From Lichina pygmaea (Eukaryota > Ascomycota > Lichinomycetes > Lichinales > Lichinaceae): a DNA stretch of 64,000 bases. Of this stretch, positions 1 to 11,701 are shown in pieces. The DNA lies in NCBI GenBank assembly GCA_963422465.1, contig OY730171.1:372001-436000 (forward strand), written 5' to 3'. Positions within the stretch are counted from its first letter, which is position 1. Each line of letters starts with the position of its first letter. The position numbers and the translations under genes were made by a program. The notes beneath the pieces were generated by a model. The model searched no databases, was not told where the DNA came from, and saw nothing but the letters and a program-made list of their open reading frames with translations.

Positions 1-1938
1 AGAGTCACAAACTGCCAACTTTAACTTGGGTGATTGGAGGTGTTACTGACTATTCAGGATAAATCAGAGTACTGGTCTTGTTGTTTGTTGTAGTCTCGCT
101 AGGTAGAAACCATTGTTAATACAATAGTTGATCACACATCTTCTCCTGCATAGTGAATACTATCAGAGCAAAAACTTGTAACTGACATCATATCCTTCAA
201 GTAGAATAAGTTATTTTCCTTGTCACTTCTTCTTCTCCAAGTTCTTGGAAGTATTTTTCTGTTAAAGGGATAAAAAAACTAACATCAAGAGGTTGATTGA
301 TTGATCAGCTTGAGATCTCTCAAGCCGAGCTATCCATCTACTAAATATGGTGCCTTCCTGGCCCGGCCTGTCCAAAGTGGCAGGTGGCGGGTGGCAGGTG
401 GTCTCTGACAATCTCTTGGGTGAAGAGGTATGTGCACGTCACACTAGGCATGCCCCATAGCAATAGTGTTTGAAAAATCAACAAAATTTAGTCTATTATT
501 CACGAATAAGACTAAAGAGAATGATACAAGCTTGGAAAAAGCTTTAATATAAGTTATAGACTTAGCCAGTTGTGTTTCTTATCAATAGGCTTTGATGGTA
601 GGAAAAAGTGCGTAGTAACAAGTGCAAGAAAAGAAGACAGAAAAGTAAGTAAAAAAGATAGCTAATAGAGAAGTCAAGAAGTGATTAGAAGGAGAAAGAC
701 AAGTTCAGAAGGCTGAAAGGTCTATGAAAGAATCTTTCCCACCAGCCAAAGAGGCTTCTCCCAACGTTGGTGACAGCAACAAGGGGTGGGAAGATGACAA
801 GGTCCTGAACATGTATTTACATTATCACGTCACAAAGAAGCTATCATACTCCGTATACTAGAATTCCGCTGCTCAATATCTTTTCTATATATACTGCTCT
901 ATCTCATATCCAAATTGGAGATGATTCTGACTGCTGGTTGTCGAGTTATTTCCAAAATTGTCGAGGGGGTCCTCGGTGGGTTAAGTGAGCGTTGACTGAT
1001 ATCGAGCGTCACGTGATCGGGTACGGTACTCCGTACGGAGTAGTTACCTAGACATTGGGCCATGTCTGATTTGCCCACCGTGGCATGCCGGGTGCGGTGT
1101 CGACCAGATGCGGTTGAGGAACACGATCACGTGATCGTGCTTCTCCAGAACGGCTCCATTACGTCATATGAAACATTTCTCTACCGGCTCGTGCCGCCGA
1201 AGGAGGGTCTCGGTCCTCCTAGACATTCCGTGTTGAGCTCGACGTGTCGGCGCCACCGTATCACGTGCCTCGGCCGAACCTGCCTCGAGGATCAGGCCAC
1301 CAGTACTTTTGTAGGGCACGCAGCGCTACGCAGTCGTCGATCAGAGGTGATGAGAAATGGCTTGGCAACGGCCTCGGCGCGGAAGGGGAAAAGGGGAAAT
1401 TTGTGAATTCCCACCGGCCGAACGTACCTTCCGTTTGACTTTCTCCACCGTCTCCTCCTCGTCCGTTCCTCCTTCCTCCCCGGTATAAGTAGCTCGTCCT
1501 CCTTCCACCTCATCTCCGAGATCGTGCCATTGACCACTTCCAAACTCGACAGCTCTCGAGGACCCACGTCCTTCGATATCGTACTTTCCTCGGTTGGAAG
1601 AGCAGCACCCGTCACCTCGATCGAAGGCAAGGCGCAGCGCATTTAGCTTCAAGGTCAGTGGCTTCCGTTGGTGGGGTGGGGGAGCACTTGTGGGGAAGCT
1701 CCTTTCCCGAACACATCCGAGATCGGGACAGGGCATCCGCTGACGCTGTTCGCTTCTTTGCTCGACAGTGCCGCAAATCTTTCTTTCCAACTTGGCTCTC
1801 GAGACATCCCACAACAACCGCTTCCCGTCGACGAGCAACAACCGGCTCGCGCAGCTTCGTCTCCCTGCGCCTGTCAGAGACCACGGATAGTACCCACTGC
1901 CGGGCAGCTGCCACTGCGACGTACCCTCCTTCCTCACG
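1..1938. other. Intergenic region upstream of glycogen synthase
   Basis: I see no gene here. The first ~1000 bases are AT-richer than the rest and contain no convincing reading frame. From about 1000 on, the sequence becomes GC-rich and looks like the promoter and leader of glycogen synthase: a perfect 16-bp palindrome TACTCCGTACGGAGTA at 1028-1043, CACGTG-type E-box cores near 1010 and 1263, a pyrimidine-rich strip at 1438-1480, and a TATA-like element at 1484. Short open frames on both strands in 1062-2060 have no recognisable content. Confidence 0.6.
1484..1489 (+). promoter_or_regulatory. Possible TATA element of glycogen synthase
   Basis: TATAAG lies directly after a CT-rich strip (1438-1480), the usual arrangement just upstream of transcription starts in filamentous fungi. 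It is about 450 bases before the start codon at 1939, leaving a long leader. A possible donor (GTCAGT) at 1653 could give a leader intron. This is inferred from sequence pattern only. Confidence 0.35.
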
Positions 1939-4531
1939 ATGGACGGCGAATCCCCGAAACGGGACGTCAAGAACCATGTCTTGTTTGAGTTCTCCACGGA
2001 AGTCGCGCATCGGGGTGAGCCGACCCGTCCAAACCTGGACCGAGGGCCTCTTGCTGACACTGACGAATCCAGTCGGCGGAATCTACTCGGTCATCAAGTC
2101 CAAGGCCGCCGTGACGACTGCCGAGTATGGCGATCGCTACACACTCGTTGGGCCGCTCAACCGACAGTCGGTACGTTTAAATGCCGGCCCTCTCGCCCTC
2201 TCACCCTCTCCCCCTTTCTCACCTCCATGCTTGACCGAGACGGCTGACGAGAGAACAGGCCGCCGTCGAGGTGGAACCGATGCCGCCGACGGATCCGGCT
2301 CTGGCCGAAACCATCGAGGCCATGCAATCCAGGGGCATCGACATGCTGCACGGCCGATGGCTCATCGAGGGCGGCCCACACGTGCTTCTGATCGACACCA
2401 AGACCGCCTACGGTCGTTTGGACGAGTGGAGGCACGACCTCTGGACCAACAACCACATTCCTTGCCCACCGGGCGACGACGAGACGAACGAAGCGGTGGC
2501 GTTTGGCTATCTCGTCGCTTGGTTCCTTGGCGAGGTGCGCTCTTCCACCTCCCGTGCCGCGTCCGGGCCCGTTGCCGGCTCGCCGGAGCGTTCGCATCCT
2601 CGGCCCGTGACGCTGACGAGCCCGGACAGTACCTCTCTCACGAGCACGACCGAGCCGTCGTCGCTCACTTCCACGAGTGGCTCGCTGCCGTCGCCCTTCC
2701 CCTGATCAAGTCGCGCCGGATGGACATCACGTCCATCTTCACGACGCACGCGACCCTGCTGGGCAGATACCTCTGCGCCGGCTCGGTCGACTTCTACAAC
2801 AACCTCCAGAACTTCGACGTCGACGGCGAGGCGGGCAAGCGCGGCATCTACCACCGGTACTGCATCGAGCGCGCCGCGGCCCACTCGGCCGACGTCTTCA
2901 CCACCGTCTCGCACATCACCGCGTACGAGAGCGAGCACCTGCTGAAGCGCAAGCCCGACGGCGTGCTGCCCAACGGTCTCAACGTCGTCAAGTTCTCGGC
3001 GACGCACGAGTTCCAGAACCTGCACCAGCAGCAGAAGGAGAAGATCCACGACTTCGTGCGCGGCCACTTCTACGGCCACATCGACTTCGAGCCCGAGAAC
3101 ACGCTCTACCTCTTCACCGCCGGCCGGTACGAGTACCGGAACAAGGGGGTCGACATGTTCGTCGAGGCGCTCGCGCGGCTGAACCACCGCCTCAAGGAGA
3201 CCGGCTCCAAGATGACCGTCGTCGCCTTCATCATCATGCCGGCCCAGACGCACTCGATGACGGTCGAGGCGCTCAAGGGCCAGGCCGTGATCAAGAGCCT
3301 GCGCGACACGGTCGACATGATCGAGAGCCGCGTCGGCAAGCGCCTGTTCGAGCGCGCCCTGAGCTGGCAGGAGAACGACAGCTTCCCGGACGAGGGCGAG
3401 GTCATCAGCAGCCAGGACCGCATCATGCTGCGGCGCCGCCTCTTCGCGATGAAGCGCCACGGCCTGCCGCCCATCGTGACGCACAACATGGTCAACGACG
3501 CGGAGGACCCCATCCTCAACCAGCTGCGGCGCGTCCAGCTCTTCAACCACCCTCGCGACCGCGTCAAGGTGGTCTTCCACCCCGAGTTCCTGAGCGCGTC
3601 CAACCCGGTGCTGCCGATGGACTACGACGACTTCGTGCGCGGCACCAACCTCGGCGTCTTCCCGTCGTACTACGAGCCGTGGGGCTACACCCCGGCCGAG
3701 TGCACCGTCATGGGCGTGCCCAGCATCAGCACCAACCTCTCGGGCTTCGGCTGCTACATGGAGGAGCTCGTGCCGACGGCGGAGGAGTACGGCATCTACG
3801 TCGTCGACCGCCGCATGAAGGGCGTGGACGAGTCGGTGAACCAGCTGGCGGACCTGATGTTCAACTTCACGGCGATGAGCAAGCGCCAGCGCATCAACCA
3901 GCGGAACAGGACGGAGCGGCTCAGCGACTTCCTCGACTGGAAGCGCATGGGCCTGGAGTACATGAAGGCCAGGCAGCTGGCCCTGAGGAAATGTGGGCAC
4001 GCCGTCCCTGTAGATCCCGATGACAGGAAAGCGATGGCTAAGCGATGGCGGGACATAGCCTATCCGGATTCCTTCGACGACGACGCCCCGGACCTCGACT
4101 CTGGCTTCTTCGACGGCACCGAGACCAAGGTGGCCCGGCCCTTCTCCGCGCCCGGTTCTCCGGGCACCCGAACGGGCCTCATGACGCCCGGAGACTTTGC
4201 CTCGCTCCAGGAAGGGCGCGAGGGGCTCAGCACCGAGGATTACATCTCGTGGAAGCTGCCGTTAGTCCATCCGCGCTCGCGCTCGCGCTCGCGCTCGCGC
4301 TCGCGCAGGCGCGCACAAGCGTCGTGGGCCACGATGATCCAGTCGCGTGCTGACGATGCCACTTCTGCCAGTCACAGCGAAGAGGATGATGGCGACGACT
4401 ACGGCATTCCGCTGACGCTCCGGATGCCGAGGAAGGTGGCCGGTGCGGTCTCGTCGGGGACGACGTCGCCCGCGGCCTCGACCACGACCGTGACCCCTAC
4501 CGCGACCCCGACGGTGAACGGGACAGGATAG
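1939..4531 (+). CDS. gsy1: Glycogen [starch] synthase (GT3)
   Basis: Cytosolic enzyme that extends alpha-1,4-glucan chains from UDP-glucose during glycogen storage. Exons: 1939-2014, 2073-2170, 2259-2534, 2630-4260, 4372-4531, giving about 746 residues, slightly longer than the ~705 of yeast Gsy1/2. Family landmarks: N-terminal [17 protein letters not shown] (UDP-glucose side), [31 protein letters not shown], the glucose-6-phosphate-responsive Arg cluster near [18 protein letters not shown], the [19 protein letters not shown] active-site block, and [12 protein letters not shown] near the C-terminus, where yeast carries regulatory phosphosites. The start fits the yeast N-terminus. The last intron (4261-4371, donor GTTAGT, branch CTGAC) is 111 nt, has no stop and holds a (GCGCTC)n tract. 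If retained it would add 37 residues with an Arg-Ser repeat; splicing it restores the normal tail. Confidence 0.96.
4276..4312 (+). repeat. (GCGCTC)n hexanucleotide tract inside intron 4 of glycogen synthase
   Basis: About six tandem GCGCTC units. Read through in frame they would give an Arg-Ser dipeptide run. They lie between a good donor at 4261 and an acceptor at 4371, so most likely they are not translated. Confidence 0.8.
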
Positions 4532-4557
4532 AGGTGATTGGTACGAAGTACTTTTAC

Positions 4558-4606
4558 CTTGCCTTGCCTTGCCTTGCCTTGCTTTGCCTTGCTTTGCCTT
4601 GCCTCG
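4558..4606 (+). repeat. (CCTTG)n pentanucleotide repeat
   Basis: About nine units of CCTTG with a few CTTTG variants, starting 27 bases after the glycogen synthase stop codon, so probably in its 3' UTR. Confidence 0.9.
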
Positions 4607-5995
4607 CCCTCTCTGTAAGCGAAGCTTCCATCTGTTTTTGGCGTCGTCGTTGTTCCGTGGAAGAGGGATGAGGCAGTACGACACCGAATCGCAGACCGGA
4701 AAAGGCGCCGCGTGCGGACGTGGTCATTCCGCTACATTTCTTTCTGCTGTCGCATTGTACGCATTGCAAGGCGCTGGAGGCTCTTGGATTCGGCCAGCCT
4801 TGCTTTCATTGCATCAGGGATACCTTTTCTAGCGATTACCAGCAGTCTTATATCTTCGTTCAGCTTTTGGTTACCCCTAGTCGTACTAGAGATCTTGCCG
4901 ATGTCACTTCCCCGTTCATCGATGCTTCTCAGTATGCCTTCTCATATTCTTATTCTATACCCGCTTCTACGTCTCAGCCCCTATCAGCGAGGCTCGTACC
5001 GCTGCCATTGGACAGGAACCCGTGAGATGTGCTTGGCTGACCAGCTCGCTGGGTACCCAAACCCATTTGCAGGTACGCACTACGGATGCGCGATAGGGGT
5101 AGCTTGAGATCTGCCACGTCAAGAACCACTGTTGAATGTGAGTATGGATCTGCACAACTGTCATTGTCGCTGTGAATATCATCACAATCATCATCATCAT
5201 CACAGGGGTATCTGCACGGCCGTGCAGCTGTCCGATTGGTAATACCCCCAGCCATGTTGTCGAGGAGCAGGTCCCTCGACCAAGTCGCTTGTTCTCTCCG
5301 AAGTGTTGAAGATAAGTCACCTCCCAGAGACGGAACGAATCTCTGATCGGCGGGAATGGCTGGAATAAATACACGAGCACCACCAAGGAAGCACATGTCA
5401 GCGGGGAATCGGTTGCCGTTCCTTCCTCTGGTGGATCCCTAGACGTAGCCAAGATTCCAACGGGAAGCAAGGAAGGAGGAAGGAGGCTGAAAGTGTATGA
5501 TCTTCACGTGTCATTTGCAAAGGCCAAAACGACCTCGTCGCATTTCCGTCGTGCACGTCGTCGTGGTCCTTCCATTCATTCTACACAACCCTGCCCAGCC
5601 ACCTCTTCCTCGTCCCAGCAAATTGCCTAAAAGAAGCACTAGTGTCCAAGAAGACCCTTTTACGCTGTGTGCATTTCCTCCCGCATTCATTAATCAATCC
5701 ATCCGTACAACATGTCCCGAAGCACTCCGTACTCAGCACTCTGTGCGTATGTCCTGTAGATCCTTACCGCACAAGAGGATTATCGTGAGATGCTTACGAG
5801 GTACAGAAGCACAAAAAGAGCAAGGGACACGTCAGTGAGGGGGGGGGGCTGGTTTGTCTGGCTCCATTGTTCTTTAGCCGGTGATCCGTCGTCGTTGCTT
5901 GGCTGGTGTCTTCTTGTTCGTTGCCTGGCTGATCTTCCATGGATGTTCCTCGACCGTTTCTCGACTTGTTTCTTGACTTGTTCCTCGACTATGGG

Positions 5996-6058
5996 GTGGG
6001 CTAGAGAATGGGCTAGAGAGTGGGCTAGAGAGTGGGCTAGAGAGTGGGCTAGAGAATG
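5996..6058 (+). repeat. 12-bp tandem repeat
   Basis: Five near-perfect copies of GGGCTAGAGAGT (first and last copies end in AAT). Because the unit is a multiple of three and has no stop, it creates a spurious Trp-Ala-Arg-Glu reading frame. Confidence 0.9.
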
Positions 6059-6090
6059 GCTGCCGGTACTGTATGGCTATGGCTATACTT

Positions 6091-6210
6091 CGAGGGGCGT
6101 GCTTGGAGGGGCGTGCTTGGAAGGGCGTGCTTGGAAGGGCGTGCTTGGAAGGGCGTGCCTCGGGAGACGTGCTTCGAGGGGACGTGCTTCGAGGGGACGT
6201 GCTCGGAGAG
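6091..6210 (+). repeat. 15-bp tandem repeat
   Basis: Seven to eight copies of a GGGCGTGCTTGGAAG-like unit, degrading into GGGACGTGCTTCGAG in the last copies. It immediately follows the 12-bp array, and a GTACGTGCTGG-like degenerate array continues to ~6430. Confidence 0.85.
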
Positions 6211-6929
6211 GTGCGATACTCCTAACACGACCCATCCACGCTATCCTTGATTGCCTGTCACCAACGTATCTGCCTGGTCTATTCTCGCCCGGGGCCTCTC
6301 CGTACCTGGCCATGCTTGCGAGAGCATGTCAGGCAGTGTTGTTGGTTGGAGGTATGTACTGGTGTACGTGCTGGTTTATGTGCTGGTGTATAGTGGTGTA
6401 CATCGGCGTACAGTGGTGTACGTCAGTGTCTGTGCCTGGAGCGTGCTTGAAGCGTTCCTGGTGTCCTTGGTGTAGATACAGAAGTACCTGGTAGTGCGTG
6501 CTCGTCTTGAGGTATACTAGATATACATACAATAGTACCACCACCGTGGCTCTACATGAAGTGCATCTCAGGTAGGTCTCAAGGGTTGCTATCAGGTGAG
6601 TTGAAGGTCTTGAGGAGAGGTGCTGTGGAGGAATGCACAGTGCTTTTCCACGACGTTCATGATGTAGCGTGCTAAGAACATGGCTGAACGTGCTCTTGCT
6701 ACTAGTGCGCGCTAGAGCAGATCCTGATGGTGATCGTGGTACTGATGGGGACGGTAAGTGGTGATGGTGAGAGATCATGATGCTTCTCGTAAGACAGCAA
6801 GGGGAAGGGGGCGTGGAAAGCGATACTTGCTACGTAAGTACGAGCTGGAATGTGATTGTGGGGAAATGCCAGACAGAAAGAGTAGTGGGGTCTATTCTTG
6901 CCTGAAAGTTTATGGTTTCCGCTCAGCCT

Positions 6930-8093
6930 TCATCGATTCCGTTTGTAGATCTTGGTCAAGAACGTGTCGAACACGCCCTTCTTGAGACCTTGGCTCTCGT
7001 CGACGTCGGCGATGAGCGTGCGGAGATCCTGTACCCGCTTATCCTCGTAGTCGCGGTAGAGTTGGTCGAGTTTGAGATCGACGTACACCTTCTTCACCTC
7101 GGCCTCCTTCTCGGCGTCCTTGCGGCCGTAATTGGCCTTGAGAATCTCGAGCTGGTCTGGCGAGGCGCGCACCAAGGCCTGGTTGATCAGCCACGAGCAC
7201 TTGTTGTCCTGGATGTCGGTGCCGATCTTGCCGATGACCTCGGGCCGGCCGAAGTTGTCCAGGTAGTCGTCCTGGATCTGGAAGTACTCGCCCAGCGGGA
7301 TGAGGATCTTCTTGGCCTGCGCCAGGTTCGATGGCGTGGCCAGGTCGAGTAGATACAGCGACAGCGCAACCGGCAGGTAGAAGGAGTAGTATGCCGTCTT
7401 GAAGAGCACGATGAAGGTGTACTTCTGCATGTCGAAGTTCGACAGGTCCACGCGCTCTTCGGGCGCCGTTAGCAGGTCGCACTGCTGCCCGATCTCCGTC
7501 TGGAACGTGACCTCGTGAAACAGCTCGATGAGGTCGAGGTAGCACCGTCGCTCCCGGAAGTGCTTTTTCAGGATGACGAAGATGGACGATTCCAGCATGA
7601 AGGCGTCGTTGATGGCGACCATGCCGACCTCCGGCATGCGGTACCAGCATGGACTCCCTCGGCGCGTCTGGGACGAGTCCATGATGTCGTCGCTGACGAG
7701 GAAGAACGCCTGCAGCAGCTCCGTACACCATCCCAACGTCGCCGAGTCTCGGGCTTCGTCACGCTGTAAGGGTCGGCCAAGGAGAAGAGCGGACGTATCC
7801 ACGACGGACATGCCTCGATTGTACTTTCCGCCCACTGTATTGTGCATTAGACTCTGCAGAGCCGGACAGCATGAGGTGGCTGTGAATTAGCACAGTGCGA
7901 ATCCCTATTCACTGTATCTTCAAGGACACGGCGGCGGGCGATCAACCGATCATGGTGGTGAGGTATTCGTGCTTACTCGTCGATACCAATCCAAAGCGTT
8001 CGACGGCATGCCATACTGCCGGGCATGCGCAACCAAGTCCTCCACCAGCTGTGGGAACACTTCCTCAAACTCGTGACGGGTGATGCTCGTCAT
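6930..8093 (-). CDS. erg20: Farnesyl diphosphate synthase
   Basis: Condenses DMAPP/GPP with isopentenyl diphosphate to farnesyl diphosphate, the branch point to ergosterol, dolichol, ubiquinone and prenyl groups. Two exons on the minus strand, 8093-7977 and 7853-6930, joined by a 123-nt intron (GTAAGC...CTGCAG), give 346 residues, the normal length for fungi. The join reads [19 protein letters not shown], matching the family exactly. First Asp-rich motif DDIMD at 94-98, preceded by AFFLVS (the bulky residues before it set C15 chain length); second motif DDYLD at 234-238 in [16 protein letters not shown]-terminal KIYKRNR. Starts at [14 protein letters not shown], the only upstream Met in frame. 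It shares a ~435-bp divergent promoter with APC8. Confidence 0.96.
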
Positions 8094-8528
8094 GACGAAG
8101 TCCTAGTCCTCTTCTGTCGTCTGTAGTCAACTCGGATGAGCCCACCAGTACGTAGTTCCAGTTGCTTCATTCAGGGCCTCGAGGCGGTGAGACCGAAACA
8201 GCTTAGACTGGATTCCGTACAGTACGGTACGGTACCGTACGGTATTGCCTCCCGTTGAAAGTAACCGGACATACGTAGCTTGCAATGTCTGGTTACGATG
8301 GAGAGTTCGAGATGTTGGCTCTCGCTGTACGTATGTACAGTACAGTGAATAACAGTCTCCGTAAAGCTTGAATCCTACTTCAAGCCCCCTCAATCAATAT
8401 AGAGTATCATACCCAGCTGTCAGAGTGTTCGTCGTGACAGGAAGGAACATCATGCCACCCCAAGAGCAGTAAACACGTCCCCCTGTTCAAGGGCATACCC
8501 CACCACTGCCCATCGACTGTTGACCAAA
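8094..8528. promoter_or_regulatory. Divergent promoter region between FPP synthase and APC8
   Basis: 435 bases separate the two start codons. The region contains a GTAC-rich palindromic cluster (ACAGTACGGTACGGTACCGT, 8219-8238) and an imperfect repeat of the FPP-synthase-side AGTCTAA/GTCTGG motifs, but no clear TATA box. Assignment as a shared promoter rests on gene orientation. Confidence 0.5.
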
Positions 8529-10780
8529 ATGCCAACGCTATCAAGAATTGACAATCAACAGCTGAGAGTAAACCTGCAGGATGCTGTTATCAAGTGCTCT
8601 GACAGGGGCTTGTATCAGGCCGCGAAATGGTACGCCACGCTCCTCTCTTGCTCTTGGGTGCTGAGACTGACGTACTGCGGATCGAAGGGCTGCCGAGCTC
8701 CTGGTCGGCCTCCCACCCGAGTATGAGCCCGACCTTGGGCTTGAACAGGCCGAGCAAATTGCGCAGATGTCCGATCCAGACGCGTCAGCGATGCAGGACA
8801 CAGTCCATCCACAAGTGGGGCTGAATCGGGACCCCGAGGAAGCACGTCTTGAGGCTCGAGAGATGTCGAAGTTTCTGCTGGCAAAGTCTTACTTCGACTG
8901 CAAGGAGTACGATCGATGTGCCGCCGTTCTGATACCTGAGAACCTCCCGTCCATGCCGGTTGCAGCCCGGCCGACGCCAGAGAAAGGATCGACCGGCAAA
9001 GGAAAGGCACGTGCCCCAGTCCCAAGCTCACCACCCTCCGGAAAGGCTGTTTCAGGGCATGGCATGCCCCACTTGAGTCAGAGGGCAACCTTCCTCGCTC
9101 TCTATGCCAGATATCTCGCCGGAGAGAAGAGGAAAGAGGAAGATAGTGAGATGATACTGGGTCCGGCTGATGGCGGCACCACCGTGAATCGTGAGCTTGG
9201 CGGCCTTGCCCAGAAGTTAGAAGTGTTGTGCACAGAGCGTCTGGAGGGGGATAATGCCCCAGGTGCCAGTCAAGGCTGGTTGGAATTCCTGTGCGTTGGG
9301 CTTATCACCAGCATACGCAACCGCTACAATCCCGCGTTGCTGACAGGGCCAGATACGGCGTCGTCCTCGCAAAGGAGAAGAACGACGAGGAAGCCAAGAG
9401 ATGGCTGATCCGCAGCGTTGGTCTCTACCCACACAATTGGTCGGCCTGGCAGGAACTGGCCGGCCTTGTAGGCTCTGTCGAAGACGTACGTGTCAACGCG
9501 GATCCGTTGGCTCTGTGGCCTACTAAGCTAATGACCACAAGCTTCACAACATATTGCCGTCCTTGATGAGACACCTCATGACATACATCTTCCGAGTCTA
9601 CGTAAGCCAAGAGCTGTATCAATCGACCGAGCAGGTATACGGCCAGATGGCCGACCTGGAAAGAATTTATCCAGAGAGCGTCTTTCTCAAAACGCAGCGT
9701 GCGCTGTTGCACTATCACTCCAAAGGTGTGCCACCGTCTTTTGTCCCCGGATACGCTGGCTAACGTTTCACAGACTTCGACGAGGCCGAAGCCATCTTCT
9801 CCGACCTCATCCATCACGATCCGTACCGAATCGACTCGCTGGACCACTACTCCAATATTCTATACGTCATGAACCTCCGACCGAAGCTCGCATTTCTAGC
9901 GCAATTGGCGACCAGTACGGACAAGTTCCGGCCCGAGACGTGCTGCGTTGTCGGCAATTACTACTCGTTGAAATCCGAGCATGAGAAGGCGGTCATGTAC
10001 TTCCGACGCGCCCTGAACCTCGACAGAACCTTTCTGTCGGCCTGGACTTTGATGGGACATGAATACGTCGAGATGAAGAACACCCACGCGGCAATCGAGA
10101 GCTACCGCCGGGCCGTCGATATCAATCGCAAAGATTACCGCGCCTGGTACGGTCTCGGTCAGACGTACGAAGTGCTCGAGATGCATTACTACGCACTCTA
10201 TTACTTCCAGCGGGCGGCCTCGCTCAAGCCGTACGACCCGAAGATGTGGCAAGCGGTGGGAAGCTGCTTCAACAAGATGGACCGTCCCAGCGAGGCCATC
10301 AAAGCGCTGAAGCGCGCCCTGCTCGCCGGAACCTGCTACGACCAATCCGGGGCGGGCTCGATCAGCTCCGGCGGAGGCGACCCTTCCGTCTCAAGCGGCG
10401 GCGGATTGGACCCGGAGGTGCTCCACCAGATCGCGTTGCTCTACGAACGACTCGACGACGCGGACGAAGCATCGGCCTACATGGAGCTCACGGTGGCACA
10501 GGAATTCGGCGGCGGCATCGACGTCGAGGCGGACGGGGAGGGGAACGTGGACGAGGGCGACGACATCGAGGTCGTCGGCAGAGGTCCGGCCGTCGGAGTG
10601 ACGCAGACCACGAGCAAGGCGCGCATGTGGCTCGCCAAGCACGAGTTCCGCCGGGGCAACTACAGCCGCGCCATGGATCTGGCCAACGAGCTCTGCCACG
10701 ATGGCGTGGACGTCGAGGAAGCCAAGGCTTTGGTCAGGGACCTTCGCGCCAGGATGGAAACCAAGGGGCCGTCATCGTGA
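8529..10780 (+). CDS. apc8: Anaphase-promoting complex subunit 8 (Cdc23)
   Basis: TPR scaffold of the APC/C ubiquitin ligase that drives securin and cyclin destruction in mitosis; Cdc23 helps bind the Cdc20/Cdh1 activators. Exons 8529-8629, 8688-9290, 9347-9485, 9542-9725, 9774-10780 give 677 residues. Introns are 48-58 nt. The N-terminal APC8 domain (about 1-240) contains [15 protein letters not shown] and [24 protein letters not shown]; TPRs follow from [18 protein letters not shown] through NWSAWQEL, then a canonical run [61 protein letters not shown]. The start ATG is the first in frame and follows TTGACCAAA. Low-complexity linkers at ~310-340 residues from the end (Gly-Ser) and an acidic loop ([12 protein letters not shown]) interrupt the last TPRs. 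Assignment is strong because the join residues rebuild family sequence. Confidence 0.94.
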
Positions 10781-11194
10781 CGCAGGCCTCAACGCAGGTA
10801 TCAACGGGGGCTCATGAATCATTCGCAGAACATGCCATGCTTCCTTTTGTTTTGTCTTCTGTATTCTTGTGTGTGTGTGTGCGTTTCCTCCTTTGAGAAG
10901 CTCAGCCTACGTACCCATTTCTAGCGTGAAAAAAGAGGCTGGAGGAAGACTTTTTGTGTTAATCAAGTTACAGGGCTATGTTATGATTCATGAGGCATGA
11001 CCTTTATATTTCTTTGTGTCTCGAATACCCAAGGTTGCGCAAGCACGGCCAGTCATATCCCGGTCGGTGGATATATCCTACGCTTCACGCTTCACGCCTC
11101 AACACTTCACAGACAGCGGAGGGACGTGCAGCGATGGGACGTATGAATACACTAATGCTTCTTCTTCGGCTGCTCGGGGACGTTCGAGTTTGGG

Positions 11195-11701
11195 ATGTCC
11201 TGCTTCACTCCAAATTGTTCAGAGTTCAAGGTACCCGTAAAGGTGTCCCGACCGAAGCTTGCGAAGAGAGTGGGTGGTACGAGAGTACCTCCTCGGCACG
11301 GGTACCACCGATCAACCAGAACTAACAAAAGCATCAGCATTGCACAGAAAGCATGTGTGCTTGCTCTTCTTGAAGAAGGTGTACCCATACGTACAGTACC
11401 TGTGAATCATCTCTTTCAGCACAATCTATCAAATCCGCCAAGTCAAGTCATGTACGTATGTACGACTGTGGCTACCATCCAGTCACAAACTCCGTGGACA
11501 AGAACAACAACAGGGATGAGAATAGTGACAGCTCAGAGTGGGAAAAAGGCTGAGCTTTATAAGAAGATACTTGAGGACTTCAGACTTCAAGAACTCCGTC
11601 AAACTATAGGGGTGATGGGGTGGTGGACAATAATAAGAATAATGATAACAACCGGGTGGGGAATTGCGGGATGGTCTCACAACTTTTTTCACTCCCATTG
11701 A
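11195..11701 (+). pseudogene. Possible remnant of a Tc1/mariner-type transposase N-terminus
   Basis: A frame here contains SISIAQKACVLALLEEG followed by VPIRTV, which has the shape of the first helix-turn-helix of fungal Tc1/mariner-like transposases (a phrase of the type 'AQ+A.++AL.EEG.S.R.++'). About 35 codons on, TTVATIQSQ could correspond to the recognition helix and linker. The catalytic DDE region is not recognisable, and the flanks are AT-rich with many stops. I see no terminal inverted repeats. This may be chance; I rate it weak. Confidence 0.3.

Larger units (their letters stand above)
4532..6929. other. Spacer between glycogen synthase and FPP synthase
   Basis: I find no supportable gene in these 2.4 kb. 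The stretch holds a (TTGCC)n tract in the probable 3' UTR of glycogen synthase and three families of short tandem repeats at 5996-6430. A 167-codon minus-strand frame at 4967-5470 has biased, repeat-driven composition (a Met run from CAT repeats) and no family resemblance. Confidence 0.6.

Noticed and set aside
1341-2060. 239-codon minus-strand frame upstream of and overlapping glycogen synthase
   Set aside because: Arg/Ser/Gly-rich, overlaps the promoter and first exon, and no domain or splice context supports it.
2507-4000. 497-codon open frame on the minus strand across glycogen synthase
   Set aside because: It is the antisense shadow of a GC-rich exon with strong codon bias; composition is Val/His/Asp/Arg-rich without family resemblance.
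4264-4320. Arg-Ser repeat as a protein domain of glycogen synthase
   Set aside because: Lies between a good donor, branch and acceptor; no glycogen synthase has such a domain, so it is read as intron.
4967-5470. 167-codon minus-strand frame
   Set aside because: Biased by CAT repeats (Met run) and contains no recognisable motif; no promoter-like context.
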